DNA of 64,000 nt from Comamonas testosteroni (GTDB taxonomy: Bacteria; Pseudomonadota; Gammaproteobacteria; Burkholderiales; Burkholderiaceae_C): NCBI RefSeq assembly GCF_000761245.1, contig NZ_AWOR01000042.1, forward strand, positions 62,001-126,000. Direction: 5' to 3'. The first letter of the stretch is position 1. Each line of letters starts with the position of its first letter. The notes below the pieces were generated by a model. That model made no database searches and was not told where the DNA came from. It saw only the letters and a list, made by a program, of their open reading frames with translations. The position numbers were made by a program, and so were the translations under genes. Shown piece after piece: positions 8,819 to 18,742 of the stretch.

Positions 8819-9361
8819 TCACTTGCGCGGGCGCAGCAGCATTTCATCGCCGCTCATCTGCACATCGAAGAAGCGCAGAAAGTTCTGGCCCAGCAAGGCG
8901 TCTTCGCTGTCGTCGCCCGTATAGCCCGTGCCCACGCGCACGTCGCGCACACGCAGGCTGGCGATGCGGACCTCGTCGGCAGTGACGATGCGGCCGTCAC
9001 GTTCGCCGTTGGCCGTGCGAAAACGCACTTTCTCGCCGCCTTCCAGGCCGGCACGCTCGGCCAGTGCATCGGTCACGCTGACCGAGGTGGCCCCGGTGTC
9101 GACCAGAAAGGTCACGGGCTGATCGTTGACATAGCCCTTGACGCGGAAATGCCCGTCCATGCCACGCTCTATGCGCACCGTGCCATCGGCCAGAACCTTG
9201 GCCTGGGCCGGCTTGAGGAAATGCTGCATGGCCAGATACATCACGGCCATGACCACCAGCCAGAACAGCAAAAACAGCACTGTGCTGCGCCGTGCCACGG
9301 ATTGCGGGGAAGGCTCGGACTCTGGCGAGGACTGGGGCGGTGGCGTGACATTCAGGCGCAT
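8819..9361 (-). CDS. Membrane-anchored retropepsin-like aspartic protease (TIGR02281-type)
   Basis: This 180-residue protein has one transmembrane helix (about residues 28-45) followed by a periplasmic retropepsin fold. The active site is LVDTGATS (Asp88-Thr-Gly) and a later hydrophobic GQNFLRFFDV flap-end motif is present. Clan AA proteases of this type act as homodimers. Their physiological substrates in proteobacteria are largely unknown. The start at 9361 (MRLNVTPPPQ) was chosen because the 51 codons upstream are atypical. The proline/serine-rich linker before the helix faces the cytoplasm. It is divergent from the DsbA-family gene at 9507. Confidence 0.85.
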   Translation of the reverse strand: MRLNVTPPPQSSPESEPSPQSVARRSTVLFLLFWLVVMAVMYLAMQHFLKPAQAKVLADGTVRIERGMDGHFRVKGYVNDQPVTFLVDTGATSVSVTDALAERAGLEGGEKVRFRTANGERDGRIVTADEVRIASLRVRDVRVGTGYTGDDSEDALLGQNFLRFFDVQMSGDEMLLRPRK

Positions 9362-9506
9362 GGGCAGACAAACAAGCTGAGGACAATGCAGCCATTTTGC
9401 CAAGACCGGCGCCAAGGTCATCGCCCGCGTTGCGGCACGGCGGCCCCGGCAGCGCTTACATTGAAGCTTGTCTGCAAAATCCACCGACCTTGCTGGTCGT
9501 CCAACC

Positions 9507-10277
9507 ATGAACACATCCCAGCTGCCCGCCCTGGTGCTTCACTATATTTTCGATCCCCTGTGCGGCTGGTGCTATGCCGCCGCCCCGCTGGTCAAGGCCG
9601 CGCGCGAAGTGCCCGGCATCGAGGTTCAATGGCATGCCGGCGGCATGCTGACCGGAGCCCACACGCGCACCATCACCGCGGACTGGCGTGACAAAGTCAT
9701 GCCCAGCGACCAGCGCATTGCCGAGATGACGGGCCAGCCTTTTGGCGATGCCTACCTCAACGGCCTGCTCAATGACATTGGCGCGCCGCTGGACTCCGAG
9801 CCCCCGACCACGGCCCTGCTGGCCGCCCAAGCGCTGGCCGGCAAGGGCCTGGAGATGCTGGCTGCCGAGCAAAAAGCCCATTACGTGGAGGGCCGCCGCA
9901 TCAGCGAGCCCGCCGTGCTGCGTGAGCTGGCGGCCGGCATCGGTCTGGACAGCGCAGCCTATGACGCGGCCTACGCCGAGCAAAGCGGTGCGGCCACCGA
10001 GCAGCACATTGCCGACAGCCGCCAATGGCTGGGCATGGTGCAGGGCCAGGGCTTCCCCACCCTGGCGCTGGAGTTCGACCACCCCGAGCAGGCTGGCCAG
10101 CGCGCCGTGCAGCGCATCGAGATCGGCGAATGGCTGGGCGATGTCGACGGCTGGAAGCAGCAGCTGGCCGCCTGGGCCGAGCAGATTGCCGAGCTCAATC
10201 AGCAGCAGGCCGGCGACACCCACACCAGTGGCGACCCCAGCTGCGGCCCCGACGGCTGCGAGCTGCCACCGCGCTGA
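9507..10277 (+). CDS. DsbA-family (FrnE-like) thioredoxin-fold oxidoreductase
   Basis: This 256-residue protein starts MNTSQLPALVLHYIFDPLCGWC. The CGWC redox motif is at residues 19-22, immediately after the first strand, as in the cytoplasmic FrnE/DsbA-like family, and no signal peptide is present. The insert domain is helical and the cis-proline region is QGFPTLALE. An unusual acidic C-terminal tail contains a second cysteine pair (SCGPDGC), which could bind metal or act as a resolving pair. The likely role is thiol-disulphide exchange in the cytosol, and the partner is unknown. Confidence 0.85.
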   Translation: MNTSQLPALVLHYIFDPLCGWCYAAAPLVKAAREVPGIEVQWHAGGMLTGAHTRTITADWRDKVMPSDQRIAEMTGQPFGDAYLNGLLNDIGAPLDSEPPTTALLAAQALAGKGLEMLAAEQKAHYVEGRRISEPAVLRELAAGIGLDSAAYDAAYAEQSGAATEQHIADSRQWLGMVQGQGFPTLALEFDHPEQAGQRAVQRIEIGEWLGDVDGWKQQLAAWAEQIAELNQQQAGDTHTSGDPSCGPDGCELPPR

Positions 10278-10449
10278 GTGGCATAGCCCGCGCGGCAGTC
10301 ACTCTTTTATTCATAGCTTGCAGCGCTTGATAGTCAAAGAACTCAGACATTATTCAATCCAAGTTCCTTATATATCAAGCGCAAGCAGCTATCATTTTAT
10401 AATATCGCTGCCGCATTGCAGCCCGGCTGCCGGCGGCTCCCCGCCCCGT

Positions 10450-10482
10450 CGCTATTGCCTTCGCTATTGCCTTCGCTATTGC
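10450..10482. repeat. 12-bp tandem repeat spanning the gcd stop codon
   Basis: The unit CGCTATTGCCTT occurs twice plus a 9-bp partial third copy. The stop codon of the PQQ dehydrogenase lies inside the partial copy. Because the unit is 12 bp, each copy carries the same in-frame TAG, so expansion would not lengthen the protein. The region 10278-10449 holds nothing else recognisable. Confidence 0.8.
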
Positions 10483-12863
10483 GGCAGGGCATAGGCGATC
10501 ACATAGTCGCCGCGCTTGGGCGACTGGCGTGCACCGCCGGCGGTGATCACCACATACTGCCTGCCGGTTCTGGGCGAGACATAGCTCATCGGCCCGCCCT
10601 GGCTGCCCACGGGCAGGCGCGAGCGCCAGATCTCCTTGCCGTTGGCGCTGTCGAAGGCGCGCAGATAAAAGTCCTGCGTGCCCGCGAAGAACACCAGCCC
10701 CGACTTGGTGGCCATGGAGGGGCCCAGCGTGGGCATGCCGATGGGAATTGGCAGCCACATGGGAATGCCCAGAGGGCCGGTGTCGCGCACCGTGCCCACG
10801 GGTACCTGCCATTTGATCTGGCGCGATTTCAGGTCCACCGCCGTCATGGTGCCAAAGGGCGGCTTCTGGCAGGGAATGCCCAGCGGCGACAGAAAGCGCT
10901 GGCGCATGGCGCCAAACGGCGTGCCCTCCTGGGGCACGGCTCCCATCTCGATGCCGCTGGCGCCGGGCTTCATATCGGCGCGCGCAATCATGTAGTTCGC
11001 CAGGCCCAGGCGCATATCGTTGACGAACATGGTCTGGCTGATCGGGTCTATGGAGACGCTGCCCCAGTTCATGCCGCCCAGCGAGCCCGGAAACTGCAGC
11101 GTCGGCCCCATGCCTGGCGGCGTGAACACGCCTTGATGCTGCATGTCCTTGAAGGCAATGCGGCACAGCAGCTGATCGAAGGGCGTGGCCCCCCACATAT
11201 CGGACTCCTTGAGGGTCTGGTTGCCGATATTGGGCATGCCTGTGGAATGCGGCTGGGTCGGTGCATAGCGCTCGCCAGGTACATGGCCTTGCGGCACGGG
11301 CAGCTCCTGCACCTCTGCCAGAGGCTCGCCACTCTCGCGGTTGAGCATGAAGATCATGCCCTGCTTGGTCACCTGCAGCAGCGCGGGGTCCACCCCGCCC
11401 TGGGCATTGGGCACATCGACCAGAGCGGGCTGGGACGGGATGTCGAAGTCCCACAGATCGTGGTGCACGGTCTGGTAGAGCCAGCGCGGCTTGCCGGTCC
11501 TGATATCCATGGCCACGATGGCGGAGCTGTTCTTCTCCATCTCCGGCGTGCGCTGGGCCGCATAGAAGTCCGGCGTCGCATTGCCCGTACCCAGATAGGC
11601 CAGGCCCAGCCTGGCGTCATAGGACATGCCGCCCCAGACATTGGGCGAGTTGCGCGTGTAGGTCTGCCCCTGCGGCGGCTGCCCGGTGATGTCGGGATTG
11701 CCCGGGTCCCAGGCCCAGACCAGCTTGCCGCTGTGCACATCAAAGGCACGCACCACGCCCGAGGGCTCGTCGGTCGAGAAATTGTCGGCCACGCGGCCGC
11801 CCACGATCACCAGGTTCTCGGCCACCAGCGGCGCCGAGGTCTGCTGATACCAGCCCTCCTTGACTTCGCCCATGCCCTGGGTCAGATCCAGCACACCTTC
11901 CTTGCCGAAGTCGGTGCATGGCTTGCCGGAATCGGGATCGAGCGCGATCAGGCGCGCATCGATGGTGGGCAAAAACAGACGACGCCTGCAGCCTGGCGCA
12001 GCATCTGCGGGCTTGCCAAGGGCGCCCGAGGCCTTGATGGTGGCCTCGTTGCCATCGAAGTAACCCAGACCTCTGCAGCGCTGCCAGTTGGGTGACTTGG
12101 CCTCGGGGTCGAATTTCCACTTCTCCTCGCCCGTGTCCACATCCAGTGCCAGCACCTTGCCGTAGGCCGTGCAGACATAAAGACGGTCACCGATCTGCTG
12201 CGGCGTGTTCTGATCTTCGGCACCCGAGCCCGTGCTTTGCGGTACATCGCCGGTGCGTGCCGTCCAGGCCACGGCCAGCTTGTCGACATTGTTTCGGCTG
12301 ATCTGCTCAAGGGCCGCAAAACGCTGGCCTGCGGGACCTTGCCCCCAATCCGTCCAGTCCGAAGGCTTGAGCTCCATGGAGCTGACCGACGGCACCTCGG
12401 TGACCTCGGGGGCAATCACGCCCTTGGGCGAGAAGGCACTGACGGCCGTCGCGACGATGCCCAGGCCCAGCACCACCACCGACACTGCGGCCCCCAGGCG
12501 TCCGTAGTCGTTCATGACCAGCTTGCCCGCCTCAAGCTGTGCATAGCCCAGGGCCACCAGCAGGCCCAGCACGGCAAACACCATCAGGCGCGAGACCAGT
12601 GGCCAGAACTCCCAGCCCGCATCCCACCAGGCCCATACCAGGGTCAGCACAAAGGCCAGCGCATAGACATGGGCTCCGGCCCTGCGCCGCGCCAGCAGAA
12701 GTGTGGCCGATGCCAGCAGCGCCAGCCCCATCAGCACAAAGTACCAGCTGCCTCCCTTGCCCAGCAGCACACCGCCGCCTATGGTCATGTACAGACCCAT
12801 CAGCAGCATCAGCAACGCCACTGCAAGCCAGTACCAGCGCCCGTCATTGGATGAAGGAGCCAT
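10476..12863 (-). CDS. gcd: Membrane-bound PQQ-dependent dehydrogenase, glucose/quinate/shikimate family
   Basis: The 795-residue length matches membrane glucose dehydrogenase. The first 140 residues contain about five transmembrane helices. A periplasmic eight-bladed propeller follows, with family segments DNFSTDEPSGVVRAFD, QTVHHDLWDFDIPSQPAL, DMWGATPFDQLLCR and the C-terminal GGPMSYVSPRTGRQYVV. It oxidises an aldose (or quinate/shikimate) in the periplasm with PQQ and passes electrons to ubiquinone. Glucose versus quinate specificity is not settled here, so the symbol is by family. The start at 12863 has AGGTGAGG upstream. The open frame upstream of it overlaps icd and is not coding. Confidence 0.9.
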   Translation of the reverse strand: MAPSSNDGRWYWLAVALLMLLMGLYMTIGGGVLLGKGGSWYFVLMGLALLASATLLLARRRAGAHVYALAFVLTLVWAWWDAGWEFWPLVSRLMVFAVLGLLVALGYAQLEAGKLVMNDYGRLGAAVSVVVLGLGIVATAVSAFSPKGVIAPEVTEVPSVSSMELKPSDWTDWGQGPAGQRFAALEQISRNNVDKLAVAWTARTGDVPQSTGSGAEDQNTPQQIGDRLYVCTAYGKVLALDVDTGEEKWKFDPEAKSPNWQRCRGLGYFDGNEATIKASGALGKPADAAPGCRRRLFLPTIDARLIALDPDSGKPCTDFGKEGVLDLTQGMGEVKEGWYQQTSAPLVAENLVIVGGRVADNFSTDEPSGVVRAFDVHSGKLVWAWDPGNPDITGQPPQGQTYTRNSPNVWGGMSYDARLGLAYLGTGNATPDFYAAQRTPEMEKNSSAIVAMDIRTGKPRWLYQTVHHDLWDFDIPSQPALVDVPNAQGGVDPALLQVTKQGMIFMLNRESGEPLAEVQELPVPQGHVPGERYAPTQPHSTGMPNIGNQTLKESDMWGATPFDQLLCRIAFKDMQHQGVFTPPGMGPTLQFPGSLGGMNWGSVSIDPISQTMFVNDMRLGLANYMIARADMKPGASGIEMGAVPQEGTPFGAMRQRFLSPLGIPCQKPPFGTMTAVDLKSRQIKWQVPVGTVRDTGPLGIPMWLPIPIGMPTLGPSMATKSGLVFFAGTQDFYLRAFDSANGKEIWRSRLPVGSQGGPMSYVSPRTGRQYVVITAGGARQSPKRGDYVIAYALPQ

Positions 12864-12980
12864 AGCCTCACCTGAAATTAATTGCCATTTGTGTATTGCA
12901 CGCTTTAAAGCCGATACACATCGACATACTTTCGAGGCTTTGCACGCCAGCCTCAGGACTACAAGCGCCAGGCCGCAGGC

Positions 12981-13011
12981 ATAAAAAAACCGCACCGTGG
13001 AGACGGTGCGG
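12981..13011 (-). terminator. Intrinsic terminator of icd
   Basis: Nine-base arms CCGCACCGT and ACGGTGCGG close a 4-nt loop. On the minus strand the stem is followed by a run of seven T. It lies 56 bp beyond the icd stop. Confidence 0.9.
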
Positions 13012-13066
13012 CCGCTGAGATCGCCGTGCCGGCAGCTCCTGCAAGCTGCCGGGCAGGCAGCACAGC

Positions 13067-14329
13067 TCAGTCCATCATCGAGATCACCACATCCCCGAAG
13101 CCCGAGCATGAAACCTGGGTCGCTCCGTCCATCAGGCGGGCAAAGTCGTAGGTCACATGCTTGCTCTGGATGGCTTTTTCCAGCGACTCGACGATCAGAT
13201 CCGCTGCCTCGCGCCAGCCCATGTGGCGCAGCATCATCTCGGCGCACAGAATCATGGAGCCGGGGTTCACATAGTCCTTGCCCGCATAGCGCGGCGCCGT
13301 GCCGTGGGTGGCTTCGAAGCAGGCAATGCTCTCCGACAGATTGGCGCCGGGAGCAATGCCGATCCCGCCCACCTGCGCGGCCAGCGCATCGGAGATGTAG
13401 TCGCCGTTGAGGTTGAGCGTGGCCACCACCGAATATTCGGCCGGGCGCATCAGAATCTGCTGCAAGAAGGCGTCGGTGATCGAGTCCTTGATGATGATGT
13501 CCTTGCCCGTCTTCGGGTGCTTGATGCGGCACCATGGGCCGCCGTCGATCAGCTCGGCACCGAACTCGCGCTGCGCCAGCGCGTAGCCCCAGTCACGGAA
13601 AGCGCCTTCCGTGTACTTCATGATGTTGCCCTTGTGAACCAGGGTCACGCTGGGCTTGTTGTTGTCGATGGCGTACTGGATGGCCTTGCGCACCAGGCGC
13701 TCAGTGCCTTCGCGCGAGACGGGCTTGATCCCGATGCCCGAGGTTTCGGGAAAGCGGATCTTGTTGGAGCCCAATTCCTTGGCCAGGAAGTCGATGAGCT
13801 TTTTCGCCTTCTCGCTGCCGGCCGCGTATTCGATGCCCGCGTAGATGTCCTCCGAGTTCTCGCGGAAGATCACCATATTTGTCTTCTCGGGCTCCTTGAG
13901 CGGCGAAGGCACGCCCTTGAAGTACTGCACGGGGCGCAGGCAGACATACAGGTCCAGCTCCTGGCGCAGCGCCACGTTCAGCGAGCGGATGCCGCCGCCC
14001 ACGGGCGTGGTCAGCGGGCCCTTGATAGACACGGCATAGTCGCGCACGGCAGCCACGGTTTCCTCGGGCAGCCAGACATCGGGGCCGTAGATGCGCGTGG
14101 CCTTCTCACCCGCATACACCTCCATCCAGGCAATCTTGCGCTGCCCGCCATATACCTTGGCAACGGCAGCGTCAGCCACCTTGCGCATCACCGGCGTCAC
14201 ATCAACACCGACACCATCGCCCTCGATGAACGGAATGATGGGTTGATTCGGAACATTCAGTGTCTTGTCCGCGTTGACGCTGATCTTCTCACCCTGCGGC
14301 GGAACCTGGATGTGCTGGGACGTGCTCAT
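13067..14329 (-). CDS. icd: NADP-dependent isocitrate dehydrogenase (homodimeric type)
   Basis: This 420-residue enzyme closely resembles E. coli Icd. It has [11 protein letters not shown] near residue 34, the phosphorylatable-serine loop [13 protein letters not shown] (Ser116) and [27 protein letters not shown] and [15 protein letters not shown] also match. It decarboxylates isocitrate to 2-oxoglutarate in the TCA cycle. The start at 14329 follows AGGAG. It stands alone with its own terminator. A second, unrelated isocitrate dehydrogenase lies only 2.2 kb away (16511). Confidence 0.97.
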   Translation of the reverse strand: MSTSQHIQVPPQGEKISVNADKTLNVPNQPIIPFIEGDGVGVDVTPVMRKVADAAVAKVYGGQRKIAWMEVYAGEKATRIYGPDVWLPEETVAAVRDYAVSIKGPLTTPVGGGIRSLNVALRQELDLYVCLRPVQYFKGVPSPLKEPEKTNMVIFRENSEDIYAGIEYAAGSEKAKKLIDFLAKELGSNKIRFPETSGIGIKPVSREGTERLVRKAIQYAIDNNKPSVTLVHKGNIMKYTEGAFRDWGYALAQREFGAELIDGGPWCRIKHPKTGKDIIIKDSITDAFLQQILMRPAEYSVVATLNLNGDYISDALAAQVGGIGIAPGANLSESIACFEATHGTAPRYAGKDYVNPGSMILCAEMMLRHMGWREAADLIVESLEKAIQSKHVTYDFARLMDGATQVSCSGFGDVVISMMD

Positions 14330-14556
14330 GCTGTGGAATCTCCTAGTCTTGAATACTGCGCGGTGGCGCACCTTTTTGGTGCTGTTTCTTGCCCCCGATT
14401 TTGGCACCTTGCTCTAAGCAAATTTTAAGAAATACCGCATAAAAATCTGTCAACGGCGGCACAGGACCGCCGTTGAGGGGATGTGAGGGGCAGATGGGCT
14501 GCTCCGCACTTCAATCTGAAACCTGGCATTGCCGCATCTTTGGGAAATTGGCATCT

Positions 14557-14751
14557 ATGAAAAAACTACTCGCTGTCCTGATTGCCGGTTCGTTCGCTGC
14601 TGGCGCTTTTGCTCAAGCCGCCGCGCCGGCGCAGCCTGCCACCTCCCCTGCCGCAGCAGCAGCGGCGCCCACAGTCAAGCATATGAAGGCAAAACCTGCC
14701 AAAAAGCATCATATGCAGCACAGCACCAAAAAGATGCACAAGCCAGCCTGA
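14557..14751 (+). CDS. Small exported Ala/His/Lys-rich protein, 64 aa
   Basis: MKKLLAVLIAGSFAAGAFA is a clean signal peptide with cleavage expected after residue 19. The mature part is alanine/proline-rich, then strongly basic with repeated histidine-methionine-lysine (KKHHMQHSTKKMHKPA). Proteins like this are common in Comamonadaceae as unnamed periplasmic peptides. The histidines and methionines could bind metal, but this is only a guess from composition. The gene is upstream of, and in the same direction as, the DUF192 gene. Confidence 0.7.
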   Translation: MKKLLAVLIAGSFAAGAFAQAAAPAQPATSPAAAAAAPTVKHMKAKPAKKHHMQHSTKKMHKPA

Positions 14752-14965
14752 TTGCGCGCTGAAGGCCGGTGCGGCGATACCAGCACTCCAAGCCTCTGTA
14801 CGCCGGACCTGACTCACGCCAAAGCCTGCCGAACGGAAAGCTCTGCAGACTTTGCATTTTGCAGACCGGCTCCGGCCGCCTATTTGCGACAGCGATTTGC
14901 GCCGCAACCCACGCGGATTGCTATAGGCTTGCAACTTCCGACTTCCTGTTTGGCATGCAAGGCTC

Positions 14966-15466
14966 ATGAAGAACCTCCCCACCAAGACAATCCCCAAATC
15001 CGGCTGGCGCGCTCCGTTGCTGGCCCTGGCCTGTACCGCCCTGCTGGGCCTGTTCGGCAGCCCCGCCATGGCCCGCGACGAAGGTCAGCCCCAGATGAAT
15101 CTGCGCCGCATCGACCTGACTGCCGGCATGTACCGCATCGACACCCAACTGGCCGTCACGCCGCAGCAGCGCGAGATCGGCCTCATGTTCCGCAAGGAGA
15201 TGCCGCAGCAAGAAGGCATGCTCTTTGTCTTCGAAGTGCCCGGCGTTCAGTGCTTCTGGATGCGCAATACCATCCTGCCTCTGACGGCGGCCTTTGTGGC
15301 CGATGACGGCACCATCGTCAATCTGGCCGACATGAAGCCCATGAGCGAAGACTCCCACTGCTCGGCCAAGCCCGTGCGCTATGTGCTGGAGATGAACCAG
15401 GGCTGGTTCACCAAGCGCGGCATCAAGGCCGGCACCAAACTGGGCGGCGCTCCCTTCAATCGCTAA
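14966..15466 (+). CDS. DUF192-domain exported protein
   Basis: A 166-residue protein with an N-terminal signal sequence (hydrophobic core about residues 17-30, ending SPAMA). A complete DUF192 domain follows, with QREIGLMFRKEM, GMLFVFEVPGVQCFWMRNT and PLTAAFVADDGTIVNL. The CFWMRNT segment is the family's most conserved stretch. DUF192 proteins are small periplasmic beta-barrels of unclear function. The next gene starts 24 bp downstream on the same strand, so they may share a transcript. Confidence 0.85.
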   Translation: MKNLPTKTIPKSGWRAPLLALACTALLGLFGSPAMARDEGQPQMNLRRIDLTAGMYRIDTQLAVTPQQREIGLMFRKEMPQQEGMLFVFEVPGVQCFWMRNTILPLTAAFVADDGTIVNLADMKPMSEDSHCSAKPVRYVLEMNQGWFTKRGIKAGTKLGGAPFNR

Positions 15467-15490
15467 GCACCGCCAGAGCCCGCATCCTTC

Positions 15491-16051
15491 ATGCCCTGCC
15501 AGCCGCGGTTTCCACAGGCACTGAGCGATATCGCCGTTGCCCTGCTGCGGAGATTGGAAAAATCGCAAGCGCTTGAGCCCTGCCCCGGCTTCACGGTAAG
15601 GATTGATGGCCAATTGCTGCATGCTCCCTACCGCGTGTACTACGACGAACGTGAGCTGCAGCAATGCATTCAAAAAAGCAGCGGCCCCACACAGCAACTG
15701 GCCCTGTGCCTGGGCAGCCGCCACGCCAACGGCCATGTGCGCGAAACCTGTCTGCGCCAGCTACTGGCGCATGACTGCGACTGGGTGCTGCCGTTTGTGG
15801 TCCGTGCGGCTGGCGAGTATGTGCTGGAAATTGCCGAGCATCTGACAGCCCAGACCCATAGGCTATCGCCGCACAGCTACGGGCGTTTTGCTGCCGAGAA
15901 CCCCGAGTTTGTGACTACCTGCAAGCAGCAGGCCGCCAGTTACTGGGACTGCTACCACCGCCAACGCTATCCGCTGCTGCGCCAGCATCCAAGCATACGA
16001 TTTCTGCGCTGGGTTGACGAGGCACGGCAATCACTGCCCCATGCGGATTGA
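15491..16051 (+). CDS. Conserved-looking hypothetical protein, 186 aa
   Basis: I do not assign a function. The protein opens with a helical segment (FPQALSDIAVALLRRLEKS), then a strand-rich part (GFTVRIDGQLLHAPYRVYYDE). It also has a motif with regularly spaced histidine and cysteine (GSRHANGHVRETCLRQLLAHDCDW). The C-terminus is basic and aromatic (WDCYHRQRYPLLRQHPSIRF). No signal peptide or transmembrane segment is seen. Its end overlaps the convergent CPCC gene by 21 bp. Confidence 0.7.
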   Translation: MPCQPRFPQALSDIAVALLRRLEKSQALEPCPGFTVRIDGQLLHAPYRVYYDERELQQCIQKSSGPTQQLALCLGSRHANGHVRETCLRQLLAHDCDWVLPFVVRAAGEYVLEIAEHLTAQTHRLSPHSYGRFAAENPEFVTTCKQQAASYWDCYHRQRYPLLRQHPSIRFLRWVDEARQSLPHAD

Positions 16052-16321
16052 GGCCACTTTACTCAGAACGCGCGGTCCATGCCGATAGTGGCTGCGCGCT
16101 GCCGGTGGGAGCACGCTCTTGCGCATTCGGTAATCGCAGGCACCAAAGTACTGAAAGTTGCGCCGACCTTCGCGCAGCGTCATATGGTTGGGGCCGGAGT
16201 ATTTATCCGGGCAGTCCACATCCCAGCCACTGTCTTCCCAGAAGCAGACGCTGCAGATGCTGTACTCGCCACGATCATCCAGCGAGAAATAGTCGCAGCA
16301 CGGACACTGATACAGCGACAT
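16031..16321 (-). CDS. Cysteine-rich CPCC-family protein
   Basis: This 96-residue protein begins MSLYQCPCCDYFSLDDRGEY and continues with ICSVCFWEDSGWD. Two CxxC pairs thus form a probable zinc ribbon, followed by NHMTLREGRRNFQYFGACD. This matches the short CPCC family (PF14206-like), whose function is unknown. The start at 16321 is preferred over the frame-open codon at 16348. The C-terminal third overlaps the end of the plus-strand gene by 21 bp, a convergent overlap that seems real because both proteins look genuine. Confidence 0.8.
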   Translation of the reverse strand: MSLYQCPCCDYFSLDDRGEYSICSVCFWEDSGWDVDCPDKYSGPNHMTLREGRRNFQYFGACDYRMRKSVLPPAARSHYRHGPRVLSKVASIRMGQ

Positions 16322-16418
16322 GGAACGCCTTTCATAAATTCGAATCAAGTCAAGCTGCAGCGCTTATACATCATGCGCAGGCAGCTTCTATTTATATAGC
16401 AACTACTGAGACCGGACA

Positions 16419-16457
16419 CAAAAAAGCCGGAGACCTTTTCAGGTCCACCGGCTTTTT
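16419..16457. terminator. Bidirectional intrinsic terminator
   Basis: The stem AAAAAGCCGG(A)GACC / GGTCCACCGGCTTTTT has T-runs in both directions. On the minus strand it would end the monomeric isocitrate dehydrogenase gene. No plus-strand gene reads directly into it. Confidence 0.8.
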
Positions 16458-16510
16458 ATGGGCACAGCCTGCACGCAGGCGGGGCAACCCGCTCTGCGAG
16501 GCAAGCTGGC

Positions 16511-18742
16511 TTACACCGACGCGATGGCGGCGTTGAAGGTGGCGCTGGGGCGCATCACGGCGTCCAGCTTGGCCACGTCGGGCATGTAGTAGCCGCCGAT
16601 ATCGGCAGCCTTGCCTTGCACTTCCTTCATCTCGCCCACGATCTTGGCTTCGTTCTCGGCCAGAGTTTTAGCCAGAGCGGCGAACTTGGCCGCCAGTTCT
16701 GCATCTTCGCTCTGAGCAGCCAGAGCCTGGGCCCAGTACAGAGCGATGTAGAACTGCGAGCCACGGTTGTCCAGCTCGCCGGTGCGACGCGAAGGCGACT
16801 TGTCCTCGTCCAACAGCTTGCCGGTGGCTTCATCCAGAGTCTTGGCCAGCAGCTTGGCACGGGCATTGTTTTCCTTGATGCCCAGGTCTTCAAACGAGAC
16901 GGCCAGGGCCAGGAATTCACCCAGCGAGTCCCAGCGCAGGTGGTTTTCTTCCACCAGCTGCTGCACATGCTTGGGAGCGGAGCCGCCAGCACCTGTTTCG
17001 TACATGCCGCCACCGGCCATCAAAGGCACGATGGACAGCATCTTGGCCGAGGTGCCCAGTTCCAGAATCGGGAACAGGTCGGTCAGGTAGTCACGCAGAA
17101 TGTTGCCGGTCACCGAAATGGTGTCCAGACCGCGGGCCACGCGCTCCAGCGTGTAGCGCATGGCGCGCACTTGCGAGAGGATGTGGATTTCCAGGCCGTT
17201 GGTGTCGTATTCCTTCAAGTAGGTCTGCACCTTCTTGATCAGCTCGGCTTCGTGGGGACGATAGGGGTCCAGCCAGAACACGGCAGGCATGCCGGAGTTG
17301 CGGGCACGGGTCACAGCCAGCTTCACCCAGTCGCGGATAGGAGCATCCTTGACCTGGCACATGCGCCAGATGTCGCCAGCTTCCACGTTCTGGCTCAGCA
17401 GCACTTCGCCGGTGGCGATGTCCACGATGTTGGCCACGCCGTCTTCGGCGATCTCAAACGTCTTGTCGTGCGAGCCGTACTCTTCGGCCTTTTGCGCCAT
17501 CAGACCCACGTTGGGCACGGTGCCCATGGTCTTGGGGTCGAAGTTGCCGTGCCACTTGCAGAAGTTGATCACTTCCTGGTAGATACGGGCAAAGGTGGAC
17601 TCAGGCATCACGGCCTTGCAGTCGTAAGGCTTGCCGTCAGCGGCCCACATCTTGCCGCCCACGCGGATCATGGCGGGCATGGAAGCATCCACGATCACGT
17701 CGTTGGGCGAGTGGAAGTTGGTGATGCCCTTGGCGGAATCGACCATGGCCAGACGCGGACGGTGCTCCTGGCACTTGTGCAGGTCACGGATGATTTCTTC
17801 GCGCTGCGAAGCAGGCAGGGTCTCAATCTTCTCGTACAGATTGGCCATGCCGTTGTTCACGTTCACGCCCAGCTGATCAAACAGCTTGCCGTGCTTTTCG
17901 AAGGCTTCCTTGTAGAAAATCTTCACGCAGTGACCGAACACGATGGGGTGGGACACCTTCATCATGGTGGCCTTCACGTGCAGCGAGAACAAGATGCCCG
18001 ACTCGCGGCAGTCTTCGATTTCCTTTTCATAGAAAGCGCACAAGGCCTTCTTGCTCATGAACATGGAATCGATCACTTCTGCAGCCTGCAGCTTGACCTT
18101 GTCCTTCAGAACGATGCTGTTGCCGGATTGGGTCTCCAGCACCATCTTCACTTCGCGGGCCTTGTCCAGCGTCATGGACTTTTCGCCGTGGTAGAAGTCG
18201 CCCTCTTCCATGTGCGACACATGGGTTTGCGACCACTGCTTCCACTCACCCATGGAATGGGGGTGCTTCTTGGCGTAGTTCTTGACCGCAGCAGGCGCGC
18301 GGCGATCCGAGTTGCCTTCGCGCAGCACGGGGTTCACGGCAGAGCCGATGCACCTGTTGTAGCGTGCCTTGATGTCCTTTTCGGCATCAGTCGTGGCGGT
18401 TTCAGGATAGTCGGGGATGGCGTAGCCCTTGCCCTGCAATTCCTTGATCGCTTCTTGCAGCTGGCCCACGGATGCGGAGATATTGGGCAGCTTGATGATG
18501 TTGGCTTCAGGCGTCAGCGTCAGCTTGCCCAGTTCAGCCAGGTTGTTCGGAGCGCGTTGGGCTTCGGTCAAAAAGTCGGGGAACTCGCCCAAGATACGGC
18601 CTGCCAGCGAGATATCGCTGGTCTCCACATTGATGCCGGCCGGTGCTGCGAAAGCACGGATCACGGGCAGGAATGCGCTGGTAGCCAGGCGGGGAGCCTC
18701 GTCAGTCAAGGTGTAGATGATGGTGGGTTGCTGCGTACTCAT
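16511..18742 (-). CDS. Monomeric NADP-dependent isocitrate dehydrogenase
   Basis: The 743-residue length and sequence match the monomeric IDH family: [15 protein letters not shown] at the start, [34 protein letters not shown] and [19 protein letters not shown]. The segment [18 protein letters not shown] carries substrate-binding serine and arginine. It catalyses the same reaction as icd with a different fold. The start at 18742 follows AAGAG. It is monocistronic with a terminator at 16419. Its upstream DNA leads directly into the mobile-element-derived region. Confidence 0.96.
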   Translation of the reverse strand: MSTQQPTIIYTLTDEAPRLATSAFLPVIRAFAAPAGINVETSDISLAGRILGEFPDFLTEAQRAPNNLAELGKLTLTPEANIIKLPNISASVGQLQEAIKELQGKGYAIPDYPETATTDAEKDIKARYNRCIGSAVNPVLREGNSDRRAPAAVKNYAKKHPHSMGEWKQWSQTHVSHMEEGDFYHGEKSMTLDKAREVKMVLETQSGNSIVLKDKVKLQAAEVIDSMFMSKKALCAFYEKEIEDCRESGILFSLHVKATMMKVSHPIVFGHCVKIFYKEAFEKHGKLFDQLGVNVNNGMANLYEKIETLPASQREEIIRDLHKCQEHRPRLAMVDSAKGITNFHSPNDVIVDASMPAMIRVGGKMWAADGKPYDCKAVMPESTFARIYQEVINFCKWHGNFDPKTMGTVPNVGLMAQKAEEYGSHDKTFEIAEDGVANIVDIATGEVLLSQNVEAGDIWRMCQVKDAPIRDWVKLAVTRARNSGMPAVFWLDPYRPHEAELIKKVQTYLKEYDTNGLEIHILSQVRAMRYTLERVARGLDTISVTGNILRDYLTDLFPILELGTSAKMLSIVPLMAGGGMYETGAGGSAPKHVQQLVEENHLRWDSLGEFLALAVSFEDLGIKENNARAKLLAKTLDEATGKLLDEDKSPSRRTGELDNRGSQFYIALYWAQALAAQSEDAELAAKFAALAKTLAENEAKIVGEMKEVQGKAADIGGYYMPDVAKLDAVMRPSATFNAAIASV

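Noticed and set aside
8566-8830. Glycine riboswitch upstream of the symporter
   Set aside because: The conserved glycine-aptamer segments could not be found. Only a GAAA-capped hairpin is evident.
12864-13535. Upstream extension of the PQQ dehydrogenase frame
   Set aside because: The frame stays open into icd, but the protein begins properly at 12863 with a good ribosome site and membrane helix.
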